This document shows positions 53,748 to 64,000 of a DNA stretch of 64,000 nucleotides, one piece after another. Position numbers and translations under genes: made by a program. This DNA comes from Elephas maximus indicus. Its lineage: Eukaryota; Chordata; Mammalia; Proboscidea; Elephantidae. Each line of letters opens with the position of its first letter. Position 1 is the first letter of the stretch. The DNA lies in contig NC_064835.1 in assembly GCF_024166365.1 (NCBI RefSeq), positions 60,554,607 through 60,618,606 on the forward strand. Direction: 5' to 3'. The notes under the pieces are model-generated. The model was not told the origin of the DNA. It saw only the letters and a program-made list of their open reading frames with translations, and did not search any database.

Positions 53748-56385
53748 TCAGAAAGAACGTTTCAAATTCTATCCTGAAGTACAACACTGTCAATGATAGG
53801 ATAATATTCATATGCCTACAAGGAAGACCATTTAATGCAACTATTATTTAAATTTATGCATCAACCATTAAAGCCAAAGATGAAGAAATTGAAGGTTTTT
53901 ACCAACGTCTGTAGTCTGAAATTGATCAAATATGCAATCAAAATGCATTGGTAATTACTGGTGATTGTAATACGAAAGTTGGAAACAAAGAAGAATGGTA
54001 GTTGGAAAATATGGCTTTAACGATAGAAATGACACTGGAGATCACGTGGTAGAATTCTGCAAGACCAACAACTTCTTCATTGCAAATACCATGTTTCAAA
54101 AGCATAAACAGTGACTACACACATGGACCTCACTGAATGGAAAACACAGGAATCAAATTGACTACATCTGTGGAAAGAAATGGTAGAAAAACTCAATATC
54201 ATCAGTCAGAACAAGGCCAGAAGCCTACTGCAGAACAGACCATCAGTTGTTCATATGCAAGTTCAAATCGAAGCTGAAGAAAATTAGAACAAGTCCACAA
54301 GAGCCAAGGTATGACCTTGAGTATATCCCACCTGAATTTAGAGACTATCTGAAGAATAGATTTGACACTTTGAACACTAATGACCGAAGTCCAGATGAGT
54401 TGTGGAATGACATCAAGGACATCATACATGAAGAAAAAAAAAGGTAATTAAAAACACAGGAAAGAAAAAAAGACCAAAATGGATGTCAGAAGAGACTCTG
54501 AAACTTGCTCTTGAACGTCAAGCAGCAAACGAGAACAGAAGAATTGAAGTAAAAGCACTGAACAGAATATTTCAAAGGGAAGCTCAAGAAGACAAAGTAT
54601 TAAAACGAAATGTGCAAAGACCTGGAGTTACAAAACCAAAAGGGAGGACCATGCTCGGCATTTCTCAAGCTGAAAGAAATGAAGAAAAAATTCGAGCCTC
54701 GAGTTGCATTATTGAAGGATTCTACAGGGAAAATATTGAATGACGCAGGAAGCATCATAAGCATAAGGGGAATACACAAAGTAATTTTACCAAAAAGAAT
54801 TGGTCAACATTCAACCATTTCAGGAGTTAGCACGTGATCCAGAACGGATGATACTGAAGGAAGAAGTCCAAGCTGCACTGAAGGCATTGGCAAAAAACAA
54901 GGCCCCAGGAATTGACAGAATACCAACTGAGATGTTTCAACAAGTGAATGCAGTGCTGGAGGTGTTCACTCATCTAGGCCAAGAAATTTGGAAGACAGTT
55001 TCCTGGCCAGTCGATTGGAAGAGCTCCATATTTGTGCCCATTCCCAAAAAAGGTGATAGGACAGAATGCAGAAATTATCAAACAGTATCATTAATATTAA
55101 AAAAAAAAAAATATTACTCGCAAGTAAAATTTTGCTGAAGATCCTTCAAAAGTGGTTGCAGCAGAACATCAACAGGGAACTGCCAGAAGTTGAAGCCGGA
55201 TTCAGAGAAGGATGTGGGGCCAGGGATATCATTGCTGATGACAGATGGATCTTGGCTGAAAGTAGAGAATACCAGAAAGATGTTTACCTGTGTTTTATTA
55301 ACTATGAAAAGTCATTCAACTGTGTGGATCCTAACAAATTATGGATAACATTGTGAAGAATGGAAATTCCAGAAGACTTAATTGTGCTCATGAGGAACCT
55401 GTGCATAGACCAAAAGCAGTCATTCGAGCAGAACAAGGGGGTACTGCACTGTTTAAAGTCAGGAAAGGTGTGTGTCAGGGTTGTGTCCTTTCACCATACT
55501 TATTCAATCTGTATACGGAGCAAATAATCTGAGAAACTGGACTATATGAAAAAGAACGTGGCATCAGAATTCAGGAAAGACTCATTAACAACCTGTGATA
55601 TGCAGATGACACACCTTGCTTGGAGAAAACAAGGAGGATTTAAGGTACTCACTGATGAAGATTAAAAATTACAGCCTTCAGTATGGATTACGCTTCAACA
55701 TAAAGAAAACAGAAATCCTCACAAATGGACCAATAAGCAACATCATGAAAAATGGAGAAAATATTGAAGTTGTCAAGGATTTCATTTTACTTGGATCCCC
55801 AATTAACATCCGTGGAAGCAGTGGTCAAGAAATCAAATGATGTATTGCAATGGGCAAATCTGCTGCAAAAGACCTCTTTAAGTGTTAAAAAGCAAAGATG
55901 TCAGCTTGAGGACTACGGTGCACCTGACCCAAGCCATGGTATTTTCAATCTCCTCATATGCATGCAAAAGCTGGACAATGAATAAGGAAGACCAAAGAAG
56001 AATTGATGCCTTTAAATTATGGTATTGGTGAAGAATATTCAATATACCATGGACTGCCAGAAGAATGAACAAATTTATCTTGGAAGTAGTACAGACAAAA
56101 TGCTCCTTAGAAGCAAGAATGGCAAGACTTAGCCTCATATACTTTGGACATGTTATCAAAAGGGACTGGTCTCTGAAGAAGGGCATCATGCTTGGTTATA
56201 TAGACTGTTAGTGAGAAAAAGGAAGACCTTTCAATGAGATGGACTGACACAGTGGCTGCAATAATGGGTTCAATCATGGCAATGATTGTGAGGATGGTGC
56301 AGGACCAGGCAGTGTTTTGTTCTGTTGTACATAGAGTTGCTGTGAGTCGGAATTGACTCAATGGCACCTAACAACAACAACAACA
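53748..56385 (+). mobile_element. RTE/BovB LINE, 2.6 kb, EN and RT
   Basis: The longest BovB here apart from missing 5' sequence. Endonuclease motif TGDCNTKVG near 53958 (Cys for the usual Trp/Phe). The RT is in pieces: NKAPGIDRIPTEMFQ (54895), FVPIPKKGDRTECRNYQ (55030), KGVCQGCVLSPYLFNLYTEQII (55465) and the YADDT catalytic box near 55602. The tail ends with 'gagtcggaattgactcaatg' and an (AAC)n end near 56385. Frameshifts and stops throughout (for example, a 12-A run at 55100). Sense to TACR1, within intron 1. Confidence 0.9.
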
Positions 56386-57527
56386 GCTGTCCTGGGTTTT
56401 CAGTGGCCAGTTAAGACACTGGCAACCCAAAACTCTAGGCAGAAGGCAAACAAAACAATGATACCACCCCATCATCTTTCCGATGTTTTTCTGCCAATAA
56501 TGCTATCACCAGTTCAAATCTGCAGCGAGGCCCTCATCTGATCCTGCCTCAAGAATGGAAGTGCCTCATGATCCCAGATTCCTTCTCCTTTTGCTTCCCA
56601 GCCCAATCCAGTTTAATAAATTGAGTTGAACCAAGAAAAAATCAGGTAATTAAAATCACACTAAGAGGTGGGAATGACATGGGCTTCTACCTCCCACATC
56701 CTGTTTGTACTTTAAACAGGGAATATGTTATTCACTCCATGACCAGGAAGACTTGTAGAGAATCAAGACAAGCTTAGTCCTACGGACTGAACCAATGTGG
56801 GATGTAAGTAGTGCTGGAATTTAGGCACTGCAGAAGTGTCCATCGTTTAGCCTTCAAAAAATGGCCCCACATATCTACAAAGGAGGTTTCTGGGGAGCAC
56901 TGAGGAGCGGGGAGTCCTATCATCACAAGCCCAGATTACTGCTAAGAGACCTTTTTCCATCACAGTTAGAACTGCTTTGACCTTGAGAAGCAAGTGAGCT
57001 CTGTGTTTGTGTTTGGTTGAATTTGTTTCTGTTCTTCTTCCTACTCACACCTTTGTAAGTTGTTAATTCTCTGGCAAATATGTAACATTTTTATAAGTTG
57101 GAAGGGACTTTGAGTTACAGTCCCAGTGAGCTGTGAGGGTCTAGTAGGTTGGTTTAAGGGCAGCAGTGCATCCTGTTTAGATGGGAAAGGGTGATTCTTC
57201 ACCTCTCCAGCATCTTCATCAATGGATTTGTGCTGTTTACAAATCCTGGGGCAAGAGCCAGGTTTCCAAAAGCTGAGCTTTCCGCTAGGTCTGTTTTGAC
57301 TCACACCTTACCTGAAAGCTTTCAGCCCTTTTTCTTTGGCCATGTCTTTTCTTTCTCCAATTGTGTCTCTCCCTTTCTGTCTTCACCGAGATAAAAAATT
57401 CCTTGTGCCATGTCCTCCCAACCCTCCTTAGCACTTCAAAAAGAGCATGCTTCAATACATGCCATTGATTGAAAAACAGAGATGGAACAGAGAAAAAGCA
57501 AAAGCTGTTGTGTATAAAACAATTGAC
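56386..57527. other. No recognised feature
   Basis: Intronic. No gene, RNA or named repeat supported. Confidence 0.45.
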
Positions 57528-57529
57528 AT

Positions 57530-59427
57530 GGATCAAAGACTAAATATAAAATCTAAAACAATAAAGATGACGGATGACAATGATAGGAGCTCTAATACAT
57601 GGCATAAATAGAATGCAAAACATTACTAGCAATGCACAAACACCAGAAGAGAAACTAGATAACTGGGAGCTCCTAAAAATCAAACACTTATGCTCATCAA
57701 AAGACTTCACCAAAAAGACAACCTGAAGGCTGGGAAAAAATTTTTTGGCTATGACATATCTGATCAGGGTCTAATCTCTAAAATCTACAAGATACTGCAA
57801 AACCTCAACAACAAAAAGACAAATAACCCAATTAAAAAACGGGCAAAGGATATGAACAGGCACTTCACCAAAGAAGATATTCAGGAGGCTAACAGATACA
57901 AGAGGAAATGCTCATGATCATTAGCCATTAGAGAAATGTAAATCAAAACTACAAGATACAATATCACCCCAACAAGGCTAGCATTAATCCAAAAAACACA
58001 AAATAATAGATGTTAGATAGGCTGTGGAGAGACTGATACACTTATACACTGCTGGTGGGAATGTAAAATGGTACAACCACTTTGGAAATCGATTTCTCAT
58101 TTCCTTAAAAAGCTAGAAATAGAACTACCATACGATCCAGCAATCGTACTCCTTGGGATATATCTCAGAGAAATAAGAGCCATCACACGGATATATGCAC
58201 ACCCATGTTCATTTCAACATTGTTCACAATAGCAAAAAGATGGAAACAACCATCAACAGATGAATAAATAAATTACGGTATATTCACACAATGGAATACT
58301 ACACAACGATAAAGAATAATGACGAATCTATGAAACATCTCATGACATGGATGAATCTGGAAGGCATTATGCTGAGTGAAATTAGTCAGTCACAGAAGGA
58401 CAAATATTGTATGAGACCACTATTATAAAAACTCAAGAAAAGGTTTAAACACAGAAGAAAACATTCTTTGATGGTTACGAGGGTGGGGAGGGAGGGAGAG
58501 GGGTATTCACTAAGTAGATAGTAGACAAGAATCATCTTAGATGAAGGGAAGGACAACACACAATACAGGGGAAATCAGCACAGCTGGACTAAACCAAAAG
58601 CTAAAAAGTTTCCTGACTACAATCAAACACCTCTAGGGGCAGAGTAGTAGGGCAGGAGTCTGGAGACCGTGGTTTCAGGGGACAACTAAGTCAACTGGCA
58701 TAACAAAGTTTATTAAGAAAATGTTCTGCATCCCATTTTGGTGAGTGGCATCTGGGGTCTTAATAACTAGCAATCGGCCATCTAAGACGCATCAATTTGT
58801 CTCAACCCACCTGGAGCAAAGGAGAATGAAGAACACCAAAGAGTCAAGGAAAATATTAACCAAAGAGACAGAGAGGGCCACATAAACCAGAGACTCCATC
58901 AGCCTGAGACTGGAAGAACTAGATGGTGCCTGGCTACCACCAGTGATGGTCCTGACAGAGAACACAACAGAGAGTCCGTGATGGAGCAGGAGAAAAGTGG
59001 GATGCAGCACTCAAATTCTAGTAAAAAGTCCAGACTTCATGGTCTGACTGAGATTGGAGCAGCCCCAGAAGACATGGCCACCAGACTCTCTGTTAACCCA
59101 GACCTACAACCATTCCCGAAGCCAACTCTTCAGACAAAGATTAGACTGGAGTATAAGACATAAAATGATACTCGTGAAGAGTGTGCTTTTTAGTTCAAGT
59201 AGATACATGAGACTAAATGGGTAGCTCCTGTCTAGGGGCAAAATGAGAAGGCAGAAAGGGACAGGAGCTGGTTGAGTGGACTTGGGAAATCCTGGGTAGA
59301 AAGAAGGAGTGTATTGTTACATTATAGAGAGAGCAAGTAGGGTCACATAACAATGTGTGTATAAATTTTTGTATGAGAAACTAACTTGAGCTGTAAACCT
59401 TCACTTAAGGCACACATGCAAAAAAAA
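57530..59427 (+). mobile_element. 5'-truncated L1, ORF2 C-terminus and 3' UTR
   Basis: Begins at 'ggatcaaagactaaatataa' within the last quarter of ORF2 and runs through the Cys-rich region and 3' UTR to an A-rich tail (about 59420). A frame from 57690 reads [20 protein letters not shown], then [20 protein letters not shown], close to the intact ORF2. Flanked by a duplication: aacaattgaca upstream and aaaaattgaca downstream. It is the same subfamily line as the 61889 copy. Confidence 0.88.
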
Positions 59428-59804
59428 TTGACAAGTACATTTACACAGCAATATAAATAAGCGCAAATTGCTATAGTTCTGATTCAGCAGACAAGTCCAG
59501 AAGCTTCCTGAAGGATTCTTTAAAGCTGTTCATTTAGGTATGAACCTAAAATACTTTTTTAAAAAATTACTATTTAATATTGACTGCGCAGCTCTGAATT
59601 CCCTTCTGAGTGCAATTAATATGCATACTTTTAAAACTATAAAAGTGTTGCATGTCCATTAAAGAAAAATAAAAACTTACAAAAATAATAAAAAGAAGAA
59701 TAAAAGCAAAAGCAAACCTTCATCTCACTACCCAAATGTCATTATTGTCAATTCTCAAAAATTAAATCATTCTGGGACTAGAATCTTTTATATAATTGTA
59801 GTCT
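59428..59804. other. No clear feature; A-rich
   Basis: AT-rich intron. 'aaagaaaaataaaaactta' and similar at 59665 hint at an old L1, but this is too weak to call. Confidence 0.4.
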
Positions 59805-61888
59805 TGTGGTTCCCACTCGTCTGTTACTTTGTCTTCCTCTGGTGGCTTGCATGTTTAGGTGATGCTGGAAGCTATGCCACCAGTATTTCAAATACCAGCA
59901 GGTTTCTGCAGAGCTTTCAGACTAAGACCGGGTAGATGGATCTGGCAGTCTACTTATGAAAAAATTAGCCAGTGAAAACCCTATGAATAGCAGCGAAACA
60001 TTGTCTGATATAGTGCTGGAAGATGAGCCCCTCAGGTTGGAAGGCACTCAAAAGACAACTGGGGAAGAGCTGCCTCCCCAAAGTAGAGTCAACCTTAAGG
60101 CCATGAATAGAGTAAAGCTTTGGGGTCAAAATGGGAAGAAACAGGTGCAAACATCCATTAATAACCAGAATATGGAATAAATGAAGTATGAATCTAGGAA
60201 AATTGGAAGTCATCAAAAATGAAATGGAAAGCATAAAGATCAACATCCTAGGCATTAGTGACCTGAAATGGACTGGTATTGGCCAGTTTGAATCAGATAA
60301 TCATATGGTCTAGCATGCTGGGAATAACAAACTGAAGAGGATTGGTGTCACACCCATCATCAACTAGAATAGTTCAAAGTCTATCCTGAAGAAAAATGCT
60401 GTCAGTGATAGAATAATATCCATACACCTACAAGGAAGACCAGTTAATAGGAGTATTGTTCAAATTTACACATCAACCACTACGGCCAAAGATGAGGAAT
60501 TTGAAATTTTTTTACCAACTTCTGCAGTCTGAAATTGATCAAACAGGCAATCAAGATGCATTGATAATTCCCGGTGATCGTAATGTAAAAGTTGGAAACA
60601 AAGAAGAAGGATCAGTACGGAAAATACCACCTTGCTGATAGGAAAGACACCAGAGATAACATGATAGAATTTTGCAAGAACAACTTCTTCATTGCAAATA
60701 CCTTTTTTTAACAACATAAACGGCGACTACACACTTGGACCTTGCTGGATGGAATACACAAGAATCAAATTGACTGCATTTGTGAAAAAGACAATGGAAA
60801 AGCTCAGTATTATCAGTCAGAACAAGACCAGGGACCAGCTGAGGAACAGACCATCAATTACTCATATGCAAGTTCAACTTAAAGCTGAAGAAAATTAGAG
60901 TCAGTCCACAAGAGACTAGATATGACCTTAAATATATCTCACCTGAATTCAGAGACCATCTCAAGAATAAATTTGACACATTGAACATTAACGACCGAAG
61001 ACCAGATGAGTTGTGAAATGACATCAAGGACATCATACATGAAGAAAGAAAAAGGTCATTAAAAAGACAGTACAGATGTCAGAAGAGACTCTGAAACTTG
61101 CTCTTGTACATAGAGCAGCTAAAGCAAAAGGAAGATGTGATGAAGTACAAGAGCTGAGCACAAGATTTCAAAGGGCAGCTCGAGAAGACAAATTATTATA
61201 ATGACATGTGCAAAGACCTGGAGTTATAAAACCAAAAGGGAAGAACAGGCTCGGCATTTCTCAAGCTGAAAGAAATGAAGAAAAGATTCAAGCCTCAAGT
61301 TGCAATATTGAAGAATTCTATGGAGAAAATATTGAATGATGCAGGAGGCATCAAAAGAAGATGGAAGGAATACACAGAGTCACTGTACCAAAAAGAACTG
61401 GTTGATGTTCAACCATTTGAGAAGGTAGCATATAATCCAGAACCAATGGTACTGAAGGAAGAAGTCCAAGCTGCAATGAAGGAACAGTGAAAAACAACAC
61501 TCCAGGAATTGACAGAATACCAGTTGAGATATTTCAACAAATGAATGCAGCACTGAAGTTGCTCATTCAACTAGATCAAGAAATTTGGAGACACCTCTGG
61601 CCAACCGACTGGAAGAGTTCCATATTTGTGCCCATTCCAGAGAAAGGTGATCGAACAGAATGCAGAAATTATTGAACAATATCATTAATATTACATGCAA
61701 GTAAAATTTTGCTGAAGATCTTTCAAAAGCAGTTGCAGCAGTACATCAACAGGAAACTGCCAGAAGTTCAAGCCAGATTCAGAAGAGTACGTGGAACCAG
61801 GGATATCATTGCTGATATCAGATAGATGTTTGCTGAAAGCAGAGTATCAGAAAGATGCTTACCTGTGTTTTATTGACTATGCAAAATC
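59805..61888 (+). mobile_element. RTE/BovB LINE, 5' 2.1 kb
   Basis: Starts with the BovB 5' UTR ('tggtggcttgcatgtttagg', 'gatgctggaagctatgcc', 'caaataccagcaggtt') and runs through the endonuclease (PGDRNVKVGNKEEGS near 60570; Arg for Trp/Phe) and the RT start (NNTPGIDRIPVEIFQ near 61490). It ends abruptly at 'attgactatgcaaaatcg' in the RT palm, where an L1 3' end begins. The 3' third and the tail are missing. It gives the best view here of the BovB 5' end, which the elements at 28650 and 37385 share. Confidence 0.88.
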
Positions 61889-62800
61889 GTGGTAGATTGT
61901 AGACAAGAATCATCTTAGGTGAAGGGAAGGACAACATGCAATACAGAGAAAGTCAGTACAACTGGACTAAACCAAAAGCTAAAAAGTTTCCTTAACGCAA
62001 CCAAACACTTTGAGGGACAGAGTAGGTAGGGCTGGGGTCTGGGGACCATGGTTTCAGGGAACATCTAGGTCAATTGGCATAACAAAGTTTATTAAGAAAA
62101 TGTTTTGCATCCCATTTTGGTGAGTGGTGTCTGGGGTCTTAAAAGCTTGCAAGCAGCCATCTGAGATGCATCAATTGGTCCCAACCCACCTGGAGCAAAG
62201 GAGAATGAAGAACACCAAAGAGTCAAGGAAAATATTAACCAAAGAGACAGAGAGGGCCACATAAACCAGAGACTCCATCACCCTGAGACCAGAAGAATTA
62301 GATGGTGCCCAGCTACCACCAGTGACCACCCTGACAGGGAACACAACAGAGAGTCCCTGGCAAACCAAGAGGAAAGTGTGGAGCAGAACTCAAATTCATG
62401 TAAAAAGACCAGACTTAATGGTCTGACTGAGAATGGAGGAACACCCAATGTCATGGCTCCCAGATGTTCTGTTAACCCAGAACTAAAACCATTCCTGAAG
62501 CCCACTTGTCAGACAAAGATTAGGCTGGACTATAAAACATAAAATAATACTTGTGAAGAGTATACTTCTTCTTTCAAGCAGATACAGGAGACCAAATGGG
62601 AAGCTCCTGTCCGGAGGTAGGATGAGAAGGCAGGAAGGGACAAGAGCTGGTTGGATGGATAGCAGAAACCCGGGGTGGGAAGATGAAGTGTGCTATCCCA
62701 TTATAAGGATTGCAACTAGTAACACGTAACAATACGTGTATAAATTTTTGCATGAGAAATTAACTTGAACTGTAATCTTTCACCTAAAGCGCAACTGAAA
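61889..62800 (+). mobile_element. 5'-truncated L1, 3' UTR only
   Basis: Matches the last 0.9 kb of the L1 3' UTR (compare 58515-59420), including 'gtgtctggggtcttaaaagc' and an A tail at about 62798. No convincing target-site duplication is visible, and the BovB it follows does not resume after it. So the insertion or a later event removed flanking DNA. Confidence 0.85.
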
Positions 62801-62805
62801 AAAAA

Positions 62806-63050
62806 AAAGTGGCAACACCAAGTTTGGGCAAAGATGTGGAGCAAACAAGCTCAAATACACTATTGGTAGGAATGTAAATTGGTATGCCACTTTGGAAAAC
62901 TATCAGTGTTACTAAAGTGAATATTTTCATACTCTGAAATTTCACTGCGAGGTAAATACACAACAGAAATGTGAACATATGTGTACACAAATGTTCATAG
63001 AAACTTTATTCATAATAGCAAAAAAGAAAAGAAGAAGGCATAGACCCAAC
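62806..63050 (+). mobile_element. Old L1 ORF2-end fragment
   Basis: Sense L1: 'aagtttgggcaaagatgtgg', 'actattggtaggaatgtaaa', 'aactttattcataatagca', corresponding to the Cys-rich end of ORF2. Older than the adjacent L1. Confidence 0.7.
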
Positions 63051-63054
63051 AGAT

Positions 63055-64000
63055 AGGAGTGCTCCTTTCCCCGTAATCCTACCAATTTGGGGAAAACCTT
63101 TCCCTATTTAAATGATTAAAATGTTACTTTTGTTTGCATTTCTTACTAGTGAGGTTGAACTTTTTTGTCTATTTATTATCTGGTTGAACTTTTTTGTCTA
63201 TTTATTATCTGTTTATGTCTAATTTTTCATGTGAATTACCTATTCAAGACTTCAGCAGATTTTTTAATTAAAATATTTAATTTCACATATTAAATGGCAG
63301 AAATGCTATATATAAAGGATATAACCTTTTGACTGTGATATGCTGAAATATTTTTCAAAGTTTTATTTATTTTGTTGTGTTTTTGTTTTCAGTGATCTTC
63401 TTAAGTTAAATTATTTTATATTGTCAAATCCATCCAGTTTTTTCTTTTATGGTTTCTCTGGTATACTTAAACAGTCCTCCTTCAACCCAAAAGTTAATAA
63501 ATATGCACACATGATTTCATTTACTTTATGACTAAGAAATTCATCTTAAATCTTTATCCATCAATAATTTAGTTAGGTTACATATAACTTTTAATGCCAT
63601 ATTTTTCTTGTTGTCTTAACACAGTTTTTTGAATAATCTGTCATTTCCCTTTGGATTTGTTACCTGTATCCTACATTGAATTTTATTTATACTTGGGCTG
63701 ATTCTATCTATTTTGCTGACTCCTGTTTTAATAGTACTACACTGTTTTTGGCTATTTTGGATTTTTAGTATATTTTAATATCTAGAAGGTCAAGACTCTC
63801 AGTTATTATCTCAAGAATGTTCTTGACAAATGGCATGCATTCTTCCTGCTAAACTCTGAATTAATTATATAAAACCCCCCACCGAATAAATCCTATTGAA
63901 ATTTGTATTGGGAATGCTTTAAATTTAGAAATTAATTTTGGGGAAACTGATATTATTAGTGTATCAAGTTTTTTTCAACACATGAATATGGTGTATTTTC
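63055..64000 (-). mobile_element. Old L1, minus strand, running off the window
   Basis: Antisense of an old L1, typified by 'tttgcatttcttactagtga', 'gtgaattacctattcaagac' and near the edge 'gaaatttgtattgggaatgc', 'cacatgaatatggtgtattt'. Includes a perfect 29-bp tandem duplication at 63153-63210. The 5' end of the element lies beyond 64000. Confidence 0.6.

Larger units (their letters stand above)
43651..64000 (+). other. TACR1: TACR1 intron 1 (start; runs off the window)
   Basis: No acceptor with a following TM3-TM4 coding segment was found up to the right edge, so the intron is at least 20.4 kb. It begins with a pyrimidine-rich stretch (43820-43960, 'ttctttcctgtccttcc' and similar), and then holds SINE and LINE copies listed separately. 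All the large BovB and L1 copies inside it are in the sense orientation. Confidence 0.8.

Noticed and set aside
54800-55532. RT-like open frames as a possible domesticated host gene
   Set aside because: They are pieces of one BovB copy with frameshifts and stops between them, ending in the normal BovB tail; no sign of preserved frame.
57041-57536. Intronic open frames on both strands
   Set aside because: Under 90 codons, no domain, and no splice-bounded coding segment continuing TACR1 after the DRY motif.

Overview
The window is nuclear DNA from a mammal, almost certainly a paenungulate afrotherian (elephant, sea cow or hyrax; elephant is the best guess). Three things support this: many tRNA-derived AfroSINEs, several of which carry the 45-bp internal deletion of the HSP subfamily; RTE/BovB LINEs whose 3' tail matches the AfroSINE tail; and a lineage-specific, nearly intact full-length L1. 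There is no sign of bacterial, viral-genome or CRISPR-type sequence.

Only one host gene can be supported. It is exon 1 of TACR1 (the substance P / neurokinin-1 receptor) on the + strand, with coding sequence at 43256-43644. In front of it lie a GC-rich flank, a TATA box at 42628, a CRE-like site at 42609 and a leader of roughly 600 bases holding one short upstream ORF. The exon ends at a GT donor inside the Arg codon of the DRY motif. Everything from 43645 to the right edge is intron 1, and exon 2 is not reached.

Layout. 1-6 kb: BovB scrap, then an old L1 (1168-6001, bounded by a target-site duplication) with a pyrimidine-rich tandem-repeat 5' UTR and a MaLR-like LTR inside it. 6-7.5 kb: nothing recognised. 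7.5-13.3 kb: an old L1 5' half, then two head-to-head BovB copies flanking a piece of L2. 14.1-28.6 kb: a stack of nested insertions. An old minus-strand L1 is split by another L1 fragment, an AfroSINE and a 13.7-kb L1 insert, which itself hosts a 0.7-kb L1 3' end and a 7.3-kb young L1 with an open ORF2 and a single-frameshift ORF1. 28.6-40.6 kb: mixed old repeats, including an internally deleted BovB, an MLT1-type LTR, a MER5-type DNA element, L2, several AfroSINEs and a tRNA-Gly-headed SINE. 40.6-43.7 kb: TACR1 promoter and exon 1. 43.7-64 kb: TACR1 intron 1, with AfroSINEs, two long BovB copies, two truncated L1s and older L1 and L2 relics.

The mobile elements form one working set. L1 supplies its own machinery. 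The shared 3' tail suggests that AfroSINEs, and a tRNA-Gly SINE with a BovB-like body, were mobilised by the BovB reverse transcriptase. I found no convincing new gene system. The most interesting signals are in the young L1 (antisense ORF through in-frame 5' UTR monomers, one-base ORF1 lesion), the SINE/BovB chimeras, and a lineage-specific extra glycosylation sequon in TACR1. All element boundaries were read by eye and may be off by tens of bases unless a target-site duplication fixes them.
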